NCBI GenBank assembly: GCA_015183035.1
Contig: JACZZP010000013.1
Coordinates: forward strand, 62,001 to 126,000
Reading direction: 5' to 3'
DNA length: 64,000 nucleotides
Origin: Meloidogyne chitwoodi
Taxonomy: Eukaryota; Nematoda; Chromadorea; Rhabditida; Meloidogynidae
Shown one piece after another: positions 37,501 to 48,127 of the stretch; the stretch's first letter is position 1, and the number at the start of each line of letters is the position of its first letter. The position numbers and the translations under genes are program-made. The notes beneath the pieces were generated by a model, which made no database searches, was not told the origin of the DNA, and worked only from the letters and a program-made list of their open reading frames with translations.

Positions 37501-40500
37501 TTAAATCGATTAAGGATGGAGAGGGAAAAGCGGGGGAAAAAGTTGGGAAGGTAAAAAATTTAAGTGTGGCATAATTGGTAAAAAATTAAAAAAAAAAGAG
37601 TATAGTCTTGTGAAATAAATAAAGTTTTTTATAAGTTAAAAATCAACGTTGTTTAAATGAAAATATTGAAAAATTTCAGTTATGAAAATTTAAGTTAGTT
37701 GGGGGATTGTTCATAATTTTTACAGAAAATTTTCAATTAAGAAAAAGCAAGATTTTTATTTTTTGTATAGTTTTTTAGCAAATAAATAATATAATATTGA
37801 GAGAATTCAATGACCAATTGTTTTCATTAGCTAAAAAATTGTTAAAGCAGGTGCGCTACTTTTTCATAATTATTTTTTTCCAATAAAACTATAAAATAAA
37901 ATATAATTTTTTGAGTAAAAAAAATGTTAAAGGGTTTCAGGCACTGACAAAAAATGTATCTTAAAGAAAAAAAACAAATTTGAGAGATTTATCATTATTT
38001 AGACTGAATATTTTTTAAATAAAATATAAATTTTAAGGCTTTTTTTATTTGTAAACAAGTTAAAAATGAAGGTAAATGGAAATATCAATAGGAAAAAATC
38101 TTCTAAAAAAATAAAGTTTTGTTTTGAATAAATAACTGAATTATTCATGATTGAGAATTTCTCTTTTTTTTTAATTTTAAACTTTTTTTTTTTGAAGAGC
38201 AGCTTTAAGTAAACTAACGTAAAACTTGGGATGAAAAAATTATAGAAATGGAAAAAATAGGGAATAAGTAAGGCATGGACCTAAAATATAATTCTAAAAA
38301 TATGACCCCAAAACTATTTTTAAATTTTAATCTTTTTATGGTACCAAAAATTTGAGTTTATTTTTATAATTTTATGTAAAATCTAAATAATTCTCTTTTT
38401 AATTTTTTTATATTTTTTAGAAACGTTTTTTTGGTGGTGTAATCTCTCCTTCAAAAACAAAAATTCAATCTAAAATTGATGAAAAAAATTGTTCTTCTTC
38501 TCCTATATCATCAAAATCAATAATTACACGTTCAAAAAGTTGTCAGTCTACTTGTAGATTAAAACCTGTACTTAAAAATTGTAAAAGCAGTAATAAACCT
38601 GCAGAAAATCGATGCTGGTTAGTTAAATTTTATTTTTCTAGAAATTGGTTTTTTGGGTTTTTAAGTCTTATGGACTCTTAAAAATTCAAACTATTTAACT
38701 TTTATTTTTTTAATTTGTTTAGGTGGCTAGAGTCAATTAATGATATTTCCAGTATTACTGACAATAACAACAATACAAATAATTTTAACGAAATATTACA
38801 TGCAAATGTTCAGCAAAGACGACCACATTCAGCATTGTCAAACGAAAAATGGCATTCTACTACTATAAACAATTGTAACAATTTCAGTGCAAGAATGACA
38901 TTTTCTGGAAGGACAGATAATTTAATGAGCATAGGAGGTCGATCAAATACAAGCAGCACTACAGGCACATTAAACTCTTTTTTATTGGTTGGTTAATAAT
39001 TTTTTAATTTGGTTATTAGGCCTAGTGTTCCATTAGAACTTTAATTTAGCGTTCGTCTCCAAGCCTCGGGGAAGGTTTTAACGGTGACGAGAAATATTAA
39101 CGGGGAGACGCAGGGGATGAGGGGAGACTATCAATTTCGAGGACAATCAACAGGGGGAACCTTTTGTAATTTTTTTGAGTCAAAATCCCGTCGGGGGCAC
39201 GTGGACGAACACTAATTTAAATTAAAATAAGGTTTTGAAGTTTTTGTTCTATTTAAGACGTTTTTATTCCGACTCTAATTGCTTTTTCTTTTAATCTCCC
39301 CCTAATTTTCTATTACTACTCTAGTATTATACTTTGGACAAAAAAATGTATTGAGAAGAAAATTTATTTGTTTTTCACACTGTCCGTTATCTTTAATTTC
39401 TTTTTTTTTGTCATTGTAATGAAAAGGGTCAATAAAACTTCTTTATTTTTCTCTCCTTACAAGGCCATAAAATGTTCTACCTTAAAAGTGTATGTATGTA
39501 AAAAAAGCATCGACGATTGCCACCCACTTTGCTTTTTTCCAATGAGACTATCTCCTGTGGAGATATAAAGCGATGTATCGGTCGATCGGTTTTCTTCCTC
39601 ATATTGGCTTAATCTTTTCTGCCCAAAAGATCAACATTTATGGTTAAAAAGTAAAGAAAATATTTAAAAAATCAGACTCTAATAGCCTTGATCTTTTGGT
39701 CTTGAAAAATGCAAACAGAGAAGAGGAAGAAAAAAGGGGTAGAGCATCAGAGGAATAAATTATTAAATGAAGAGAAAATTAAAAAAAAAAGAGCGTTCAT
39801 TTTATACAAGAGAGAAAGAGAAACGGTTTTTTGTGCTGTAGGGGTGAATTATTGCGCATATTTTTTCTATATTTTCTGACGTTTGTGGCAAGCGGGGAGA
39901 GAAAAAGTTAATTAAAGTTTTATTATGAAAAAACTTTTTTAAATCTTTATTTTAGTAATCCATTTTAAAATTTGACTTCCAGTAAAAATTCACCTCAAAA
40001 ATCCCAACTTTTCTTTCCTTGTATAAATCAATTTCTTTTTTTTTTAATTTGTCTTGCTTTACTAGAAATTTAGTTTGTTTTTATATCCTTTCTCCATTAA
40101 AACAACAAAATCTGCACATATTTTTAATATATTCCCTTTATTTATTAAATTGCGGATAAACGCGCGCCGTCACGCAAAACTAGATTTTTTATATTTATTA
40201 AAATAGTACTTATTATTATTATCTGACAAATCACTGAAAAATAAAGGCCATTCAATAATAATAAATAATAATCTCTATGTGTATTTTTTACTTTTATATT
40301 TTTACGGGTCGGGGAGAGCTTTTAAATAATGTTAACCTCCCCCACATATTTTTACATAAATTATATTTTAGAAATTTGAATTTTTTGCTTTAATTTAATC
40401 AAAATGATTGTAGAGTAATCCAAAAAATTGAAAAACACTTTATTTATTTTATTAAGTTAATTAGATAGGTCGTTTATTAGGATCACCCCCCCCCCTACCT

Positions 40501-43402
40501 TCCTCTAGTGCCTTTCTATTAAAAATTGTCCTTTCTATTGGAATAAATATTTTTGACTAAAATTATTTTTCCTCTTTTTCTATTCATTTTTGTTATTATT
40601 ATTTTTTCATTCACATATTTTTAATTTCCAAAAATTTTAGGCCGATTTTCAAAAAATAAATAAATTTCCCTTCAATTTAACTGAGAAAAAGTACTACAAT
40701 GTGTTTAAAAATATACAATAATAAAAGTCCACTTTTTACAAAAAAAAATTTTGTAGAGTGGATATATAAAAATGTCTCTTTTTCGTTAAAAAAGCAAACA
40801 ATACATAGTATTCTTTGTTGTTTAGATTTGTTTAGTGAGAAAAATCTTTAAAATTATTCTTTTTTATTTTACAAGAGTGTTATTTTTAAAAAACACATTT
40901 AAGTATGGCTGGGTTAGTTTTGAGCGCGAATTGTGATAAATATTTTTTCGCCCAAAATTATTTACCTGTTTTTTTTACTTGACTAATTCTATTAATTTTT
41001 TTTAAATTTTATAGCCAATGACTTCAATATATGATTCTTCTTGTTGTTCTTCAGACTCTCCTTGTTCTTCTTCGTCATTAGCTATACCTACTCTGTTACT
41101 TTTTGACAATCAAAATTCTCCAATTCCATCACCAATTTCTATTCCAGAACCAAATATTGGTGGAGCAATCAGTTTTGATAAAAGAGGAGATTGGAGAAGA
41201 AGGCGAAGTGCTGATGGAATTGAAGGATTAATAAAAAATGGAATTTCTAACTCTAAATCTGACAATGAAAGGCAACAAATAAAAGCAACTTCTCCTTTAA
41301 ATGGAAAGGTAAAAATAAGGTTTATTTTGCTTTATTTTAATATTTTTGGGGTTGTTTGGACACATTTTAACGTAAAATTTATAGCAGATTTAAATATCTA
41401 AAAAGAGAAAAAAGTAGTTAAACCTAATCACTTTTGTGGTTCAAGGGTAGTGTGTTCTGTTTGTATGTGGCGAGGTCTCGGGTTCGATGACTGATCGGTT
41501 TTAGCTCTTCTTCTTATTATATTAAAATATTTTTTTTTTAATATTCTTATCTTTACTATTTTTTTTAATTTTTAAAAATTATAGTGGCCAGATTCAGAAG
41601 ATCTAAACCGTTGTCTAAACATGCTCTTTCCTTCAGTAGAGCAATGTCCAACACAAACTCAAGTGCTTACATTACTTTTATGCCTTCGAACATTTATATC
41701 TCCAGTTGAAATTCTTCAAAAATTTCTTCAGGTTTATTTTTTAAATTTTGTATTTCCCATTTATTTTTAAGCATATAATGTTTGTACAACATGATAATTC
41801 TACAAATTTTACAAAAGAAAGTCAAAGACGTCTTTTTGATAATGTACTCTCTTTTTGTGGTTATTGGATACGTTCTTTACCTTATGATTTTAAAAAATCA
41901 TCACAGATGCGAGATCGTCTTTTAGCTGTTCTTTCATTAAGTGGAACGAAAAAAGATTCAAATGCGCAGCATTTGTGTGATGAATTATTAACTGAATTGA
42001 GAGTAGCTCTTGGAAGATTAGAATGTTATGAAAATGTAAGCTAACATTTAATTTTTTAATTAGATTAAAATTTGTATAAAGAAATTTAAATGTTATAGGC
42101 AATTCGAAGTCTACAACCAAAACTTGAGGAACACTGGGAAAGACGTTGGGAAACTCCGAATGGATTATTAGCTTTAGGAAGATCAGCTTTAGTTGTAGCT
42201 CAACAATTGGCACATATTGAATTGGTTTTTTTTTAATTATTTTTTAATTTTTAAATTTATTTTTTAGGAACGTCTCTCAATGGTTGGTTTAAATGAATTG
42301 ATAGAAATGCTTGGAAATGCTCATTCTCTCGATCACTTGGGACAACAACCTCCTCCTGGATGTATTCGACATTATGTCCAATGGTTTAATCAATTAAGTC
42401 AATTAACTGCTTCAGAACTTTTGAGTCATCAACATAAAAAACATAGAGCTCGTTGTGTTGAATTTTTATTAGAAGTAGCTAGAGAATGCTTAGCTATTGG
42501 AAATTTTAATTCATTAGCTGCAATAATTGCTGGGTTGAGTGCTCAACCAGTTGCTCGTTTACGAAAGACATGGGCAAAAGTTGATAAAAATCGTCTAGAG
42601 GTTAGTGAATAAAAATTAGTTGTTTAAAATTCCTTTTTTATAAGTTAATAAATTTTTAAGACTTATAAAAAAACTTAAGTTGCTTCAACGACAGTTGGAT
42701 CCATCAGGCAATTTTGCTGTTTATAGAGCTACTTTAAAGGTTAAAAATAAATTCAAAATTTTTAATTTATTTTTATTATTAATAGGCAGCAATTTGGATA
42801 GAAGAACGTTCTCCACGTGTAAATAATGCTGTTGTTATTCCATTTTTTGGTATTTTACTCAGGGATTTGTTTATGCATTTTCGACAGTGTCGACATCCTG
42901 GGCCTGGTGGTAATCTGAATCGAATGGTTTTTTTTTATTTTTAAAAAATATTATTAAATCTTATTTTAGGCTTTTGATGAATTTGGTGCACTTATGGTAC
43001 AATTAGAAAGATGGAAACAGGCAGAATGTCATTTTCCTCGTGTGGCTCCTCTCATTCAATATTTGCTGCTTTCACCACTTCTCTCCGAACGAAGTATATT
43101 TAAATTTTCTATTAGGAATTTTTTGATTTTTTTTTTGACTTTTTTGGGGAGATGTGGACTTATTAGAAGTCAATTTACTTTAAAACCTTAAAAAATTACA
43201 AATATTCAAATTTTATTTACTTTTTTTAAAATATAAAGGTATGTTTCTACTCTCATATAGCTATGAAATTCCTGATAATAGTGGTGATCGAGAACAATTT
43301 CGAAGATTTACCACAAAAATTGCAAATGAGAAGGCGAATGTCATAAATAATTATAAAAGACAACATATTAAAAGTCAAAACGGGATGATGAACACAACTT
43401 AA
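34600..43402 (+). CDS. RASGEF1-type Ras/Rap guanine nucleotide exchange factor
   Basis: Exons: 34600-34713, 38421-38617, 38723-38987, 41015-41308, 41585-41731, 41772-42035, 42099-42224, 42268-42600, 42661-42739, 42786-42926, 42970-43093 and 43239-43402. The N-terminal 290 residues are Ser/Asn-rich and probably disordered. A REM/RasGEFN region begins WPDSEDLNRCLNMLFPSVEQ and includes IRSLPYDFKKSSQMRD. The catalytic CDC25-type domain has VVAQQLAHIELERLSMVGLN, KHRARCVEFLLEVARECLAI, GNFNSLAAIIAGL, the helical hairpin VARLRKTWAKV, and NAVVIPFFGILLRDL. NFNSL, KTWAKV and VIPFFG match the RASGEF1A/B/C group, whose known substrate is Rap2. Intron 1 (34714-38420) holds a gene on the other strand. Membership of exon 1 rests on phase 0 joining and is the least certain part. 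Confidence 0.85.
35080..36360 (-). CDS. Unknown protein nested antisense in RASGEF1 intron 1
   Basis: Five minus-strand exons join in phase: 36082-36360, 35891-36041, about 35650-35835, a short exon near 35540-35600, and 35080 to about 35230, giving about 275 residues. The N-terminus is basic and acid-free (MRKHSVSAQLTRTARRFSTV), like a mitochondrial presequence. The middle has KVRIRISNIQKLNEAIKQYV and FHGGRLFDPVEFEIRAEDND. A Trp/Cys-rich stretch follows (SNVWRQMLSACGFVFAAEWW), then a helical end with ELRLLALCFGLVQTVREAFP. No family is recognised; mitochondrial location is an inference. Its last intron holds a TGTTTTT-rich tandem repeat. Confidence 0.65.
35231..35535. repeat. Degenerate tandem repeat (about 80 bp) within an intron
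   Basis: Phrases TTTTTAAATGTTTTTGCGAT, GTAAATGTTTTC and TTTATGGTGTTTTTGCGATG alternate about three times. A looser TGTTTTT-rich stretch recurs at 36530-36690. Confidence 0.6.
36361..38420. other. Non-coding part of RASGEF1 intron 1
   Basis: AT-rich intronic DNA upstream of the nested gene, with TGTTTTT-rich runs at 36530-36690. No further exon seen. Confidence 0.5.
38988..41014. other. Third intron of RASGEF1, 2 kb
   Basis: Intron between FLL and PMTSIYDSS exons, supported by phase and splice signals. It contains a GC-richer inverted-repeat element (39049-39212) and a C9 run near 40486; otherwise low-complexity A/T. Confidence 0.6.
39049..39212. mobile_element. 164-bp MITE-like element
   Basis: The left end GCGTTCGTCTCC matches the inverse of the right end GTGGACGAACAC with three mismatches, and both inner sides are G-rich. 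TAATTTA flanks it on both sides (39042-39048 and 39213-39219), a possible 7-bp target duplication. Base composition is strikingly GC-richer than the intron around it. Confidence 0.5.
41433..41499 (+). pseudogene. tRNA-like sequence in RASGEF1 intron 4
   Basis: TGTGGTTCAAGGGTAGTG resembles a D-arm/A-box and GGGTTCGATGAC a partly degraded B box. Sense orientation relative to RASGEF1. No proper acceptor stem. Confidence 0.42.
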
Positions 43403-43749
43403 TTTTTTTCTTGATTAAAAATTTTTTTGGAACATTTAAAAGATTGGTACCCTAGTGACAAAATAGTTTATTAATGTTACTGGGCAAAATTTCTAGTGGC
43501 GAAATGTCTATTATTTTTTGTTTTGGCGAAGTATCGTTGGATATTTTTCAAATTTTTGATGGATCGAAATGTCATTTTTTAATAGTGACGAAGTGTCGTT
43601 AGTGGAAACATATTTTACTTTAAGTAAAGAATTGCGTTTTTTATTTCGTTCGAGCAAAAAATTTTTCCTCTTTTTTTCATTTGATATTATTTTTGACTTT
43701 AGACTTATTTTTTAAATTTATTTTTACAGATTTTAAATTTATATTAATA
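43403..43749. other. Intergenic spacer with GCGAAATGTC-type repeats
   Basis: Between two same-strand genes, variants of GGCGAAATGTC occur near 43497, 43526, 43564 and 43597 (GGCGAAATGTC, GGCGAAGTATC, ATCGAAATGTC, GACGAAGTGTC), each beside AGTG or a T-run. Confidence 0.5.
43728..43749 (+). promoter_or_regulatory. Candidate trans-splice acceptor before the 43750 gene
   Basis: TTTTTACAG ends at 43729, twenty bases before the ATG, with no credible donor upstream. This suggests leader addition. Confidence 0.4.
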
Positions 43750-44837
43750 ATGTCATCTATAAGTAAAGACGAATCTTCAACGAAAAGTAAGAAAAAAGAG
43801 AAAAGAGCAGTTTACGTTTATCGCCTTCTTGAAGATATCAATAAGGAAGAAGTTACTTTAGATGATGTAGCAAATGGGTTGTCTTTATTATTCAAACAAA
43901 TAGTAGAAGAAAACCGTTATTCGTTCAAGTTAATGCTTTGTCTTACTGATGAATTCGCTAAAGGAGTTGCTAAGAATTTTTTTATTCCGATGCAGACGTT
44001 TAAATTGTATGTTTATTTATAAAAATGTTTTCATTTTAAGGATGAATTTTATCCTTTTTCAGGGCTGTCAAAATTTTGGTGGGTGCTCGTAGAACCACCG
44101 ACATTCGCACAATGCCGTGAGTTTTCATGAATTAAATTATTTAACCAAATTCATCATTAAAAATTTAGTGCATTTTGGCCTCTATTTCGTCAGCTTTTTA
44201 TTCACGTTAAGCCTGAAGAATTAAATGATGCGATTGCCAACTTTTACGATAACAAAAGTCTTTGGGATACTGGCGATTTTAGGCAGAAAATACAAACAAT
44301 GGTTGAATCTTATAAGGTTTTTTTTATAAATTTTATGTTATTATTTTTTCTTCTTTAGGGATATCAAGACGAGTTTGAACTTTCTCGTCAATTTATACTT
44401 TATTGTGAATTTGATGAAATGTTTGAGTTATTGGAAAATTGTCAAAGACTTTCTTTTTATTTGATGTTACAACCAAAAAGAGGCATCAAAGAGTTGACGG
44501 TTGCTGCTATGAGAAGTTTTGAAGCTCTTGAAAATCTTATCAAGGTTTGTGTATTTTTTGGATTGTTTCTTGGTGTGATTTCTAGAATCTTAAATTCCGA
44601 TTAATATTTCTTTTAATATTTTTATTTTTTCAGTTTTTCCATATTGTTCCAATATTAATTACTCACGAGATCACAAATTATACACTCAATATTACTGAGC
44701 CATTAGCTGTTGGTTTGATCCGACATATTCGTGACAGTGAAATTTCAATTATACCAATACAAGAAAAACTTGAATTTCTTGAACGTTTCATCAGTGGCAT
44801 CACTAATGACTGCAAATTGAGAGAGAATAAAGGTTAG
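43750..44837 (+). CDS. Unknown helical protein, about 275 residues
   Basis: Exons: 43750-44006, 44063-44116, 44169-44315, 44359-44544 and 44634-44837, joined in phase. The N-terminus is Ser/Lys-rich (KDESSTKSKKKEKRAVYVYR). The rest is predicted helical with few glycines: LTDEFAKGVAKNFFIP, FWPLFRQLFIHVKPEELNDA, FILYCEFDEMFELLENCQRL and IPIQEKLEFLERFISGI. No signal peptide. The last codons AAT AAA GGT TAG overlap a consensus donor (AAAG|GTTAGT), so the gene may splice on to an exon at about 44886. The family is not recognised. It starts 348 bases after RASGEF1 on the same strand. Confidence 0.62.
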
Positions 44838-45186
44838 TGAAAATTGTTTTTTTACAAATTATTCTTTGTTTTTTTTCCATAAAAAGAGTTTTCGACTACA
44901 CTAAAATTAATTTTTGGACTAAAAAACTTCTCAAAAAAATATATATTTTAAGTAAGCCCAGCAATATTCAAAGTCCAAACTTTTGACAATTTACTTTTGG
45001 AGGTTACTAACAATAATATCAAATTGATTTATCGAGAACATTAAAAATTGGGATTTTTTGTGTTAAGTTTGTTTTTGATGTTATTAAAAAAAAGTTGAAA
45101 ATTATCGTTATTTTAGAAAATAGGGAAAAATTATTAAATTATAATAAATTTTTATAGGTGAAAAGAATAGGGGCGATGGGTATTTT

Positions 45187-45703
45187 GGTAATACCAAGGC
45201 TTCTCCCCCCTATTTTTTCATTTTTTTATTTTTTAATTTTTTGCATTATTTTTTCCTTTGTTTTTGCTTCTAGCAAACTTCTCAATCAAAAAAGGAGTAA
45301 TTTTTATTCAGTACGTTCACAAGGATAAAATAATGAAACATGGTGCCAAAAATTATAAATACATTTGAACACATCTCTGAAAAAATTCAACCAGTTCGGT
45401 AGTGTTGTTTGACTAATTCCGGTTTCGAACTGCAACTCTTCGTATTTAGTACGAGCCATGCATCGAAATTGTTGTGGAAACGTAGTTTTTCATGCAGAGC
45501 AATAGAATTAAATGTTTTAAGTTGACCATATTGATAAAATATTGATAAATAAATGAGAATATAAACTTTTTTCACATTTATCATAATGTTATATACCAAA
45601 AAATTAATCCTTTCTACTTGCCCGAAGCAAAAACAAAGGAAAAAATAATGCAAAATATAAAAAATAAAATGAAAAAATAGGGGGGAGAAGCCTTGGTATT
45701 ACC
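45187..45703. mobile_element. 517-bp inverted-repeat element with 8-bp target duplication
   Basis: Terminal inverted repeats of about 90 bp begin GGTAATACCAAGGCTTCTCC and continue with TGCATTATTTTTTCC and TTTGTTTTTGCTTC in both arms. The element is flanked by GGTATTTT at 45179-45186 and 45704-45711. The central 330 bp has no transposase-like frame. An 8-bp duplication is typical of hAT-type elements, but these arms are longer than usual for hAT. Confidence 0.75.
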
Positions 45704-47461
45704 GGTATTTTTTCCCTTAAAATTGGTTAAATTAAAAAAATTTTTTCTTTAATTATAAGATTTTCACCCTTGTCTCTATAAATTCTGGAAAAATTTTCTT
45801 TCCAAAAAATTTCTTTTCCTTTCTAAAAAATTTTTTTATCGGTTTGTTTATTGACACTCAAGTCTCTATATCTACTCTATTTTTTATTTTTTTTTCAAAA
45901 ATTATTTAAAAATATATTATATTTTTGTTGCATTTTAGTGTAGTTAAAAAAACTAAAACTGCTAAAATCGATGATTTTAGCTTTTTTAAAATAAAAATAA
46001 AATCATTTTTCAAGTCCATTTGATCTGTGGGTGTGTTTAAAAATTGAGAAATTCTTTTTTTTTTTTTCTTTTTTCCCCCGTCATATTTTAATGTCAGTCA
46101 ATTTCTTCAAAAAAAAGAGTAAAAAAAACATTCTTTAGGGTCAAGTTTCGAGTTTCTTTTGATAAAAATATTTTTTTTTGAAAATTTTTTTTTTATTTTT
46201 TTAAATAATTTTGCTAAAAAAATATTTAAAATTATATATTTAATTATTTTTGTTAAAAAAAATTATCTTTCTATTCATAAAATGTAGGAAATATATTTTT
46301 TTGTTTTTTTGTTCTCATTTTTTTTAATATTTGAAAATGATTATTTTAATTTTTTTAAATATTTATTAATTTTTTTTTCAGAATTGTTTTTTCTCTATTA
46401 ATTCTATTTATTTTTTTTTCAATTTTATTTTTCTTTTTTTGTAAATTCCAATTTATTTAATTTTATTTTTGTCGGAAAATTACTCTAGAAGGGAAGAATT
46501 TTTTTATTTTTTTTGTAAAATTATTTTGACTCATTTTTAGTTTTTTTAGGTTATAATAAATAATTTTTTTAAATACATATTTTGTTAAAATTTTAAAATT
46601 CTGTTCAATTTTTGTGATTTTTTGCCTGATTTTTTCTCTCTTTTCCTTTTTTTTTATTTCCCGTGGGGTGGGGGGGATAGATGTTTTTTTCTAGTTATTG
46701 TCTTTTCACCCTATTTTTAATTTATATTTTATTTAAAAAAAATTTTTTTTTAATTTTATTTTTGTTTCAAATATTTTTTTGAATACAATTTTTGTGTTAT
46801 TTTATTTAAATAAATTATATCATTTTTTAAATGTCTCCTTTCATAATTTTTTTAAAAAAAAAATAGGCAAATAATAATAAAAAACGATTAAATATTTAAA
46901 TGAAATGGAATAAATAAAATAAAAAAAGGGCCTAAAGAGGGGAAAAGAGAGGTAAAAAAATTATATATATTTTTTTGTTCGGACAATTTACCCCAATTTT
47001 AAAAGAGTTTTTTTTTAAATTGAATGTGCTTAATAAAATTGTTGAAAAATTTTCTAAAAAATTGAAAAAGGGAGAGAAGAGACAAAACTCTAAGCTTAAA
47101 AAATAAAAAAAGAAACCAACCCCATATTTTTAAAAAAATATTTATTTATTTTTAAAAAATTGTTTTTTATTTTTGTTTAAATTTTCTTTCTTTTTTGACT
47201 TAAAAAAATAACTAAAATTGTTTTGTTGGCCAAAAGATTTTTTATTATTTTTTTTAGTAATTTTAAAAAGAAACAAAAAAGAAGGGATTAAAAAAAGGAA
47301 GATGATGCGTGTCTAAAAAACAGAGCAAAGAATTTGTAAAAATCCTTTCTTTTTTTACTTTTTTAAGGGGAAATTTTTAAGCTTTCTTTAAACATTTTTT
47401 TGGACTTTAAAAAAATTTTTTTTAATTCATTTAAGCATAAAAACAACAATTAAATAAACTT

Positions 47462-47535
47462 GGTAGGCAAGGGGATTCGAACCTACAACTATCTTAGTTA
47501 AAAGTGGGAAGGCTTACCAACTGAGCTACAAAGCA
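47462..47535 (-). pseudogene. tRNA-like sequence (Lys-TTT-like)
   Basis: On the minus strand TAGCTCAGTTGG (perfect A box), an anticodon-type CTTTTAA, and GGTTCGAATCC (perfect B box) occur at normal spacing. Acceptor and T-stem pairing are poor, which argues against a working tRNA-Lys, although the promoter boxes are intact. Confidence 0.55.
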
Positions 47536-48127
47536 AACTTTTTTAATTTTTTTATTTAAGCTTTTATAATTTTTTGTTAAATAAAAAAATATTTTTTTAA
47601 AGCCAAATTTAGCAACATTTTTTTCATTGTTGTTAAAATTATTTTTGAAAAAGAATAAAAACTTCCTTTTCTTTGTTTTCCTCTTAACATTTTCAAGAAT
47701 TAATTATTTATTCAAATTCATTATTATTTTAAGCTTTTTTTAATTTAAATATTCTTCTATTTGTTTTATTGTGCGCAATTATTTTTGGCGTTAATTTAAA
47801 GATTTTTTTGTGTTTAAAAAAATTTTTTATCGTGCAGCAAAGCTTCTCTTACCTTTTTTATTGAAAAAAAGGTGAGAATACTTGAAAAGTGTTAAAAATT
47901 TGTTTTTAAAAAGGAAGACGAGCTGAATATTTTTTTAAAAAGATCCCTTTTTTAAAAAATTGTGAGAGTTTTTGTGCTTGTAAAAAAAGTCTTAAAATTT
48001 ATTAATTTTAAATATAATTTTATTTTTTAAGGAAAAAGGAGAGGGCATTTGCTCTTATTTTTTAAAATGCTGCGTATTAGTAAAATTAATTTTAATAAAA
48101 TTAAACAACTTTAAAAACATTTGTAAA

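Larger units (their letters stand above)
44838..48127. other. 3.3-kb non-coding region, poly-T rich
   Basis: Holds a MITE-like element (45187-45703), a long T-rich tract (45880-47440) and a tRNA-like sequence (47462-47535). No protein-coding exon was recognised. Confidence 0.6.

Noticed and set aside
45387..45653. 88-codon minus-strand frame
   Set aside because: Lies wholly inside the inverted-repeat element at 45187-45703 and shows no transposase motif.
47462..47535. Functional tRNA-Lys(TTT) gene
   Set aside because: A and B boxes and the anticodon fit, but the 5' and 3' ends do not pair into a seven-base acceptor stem.
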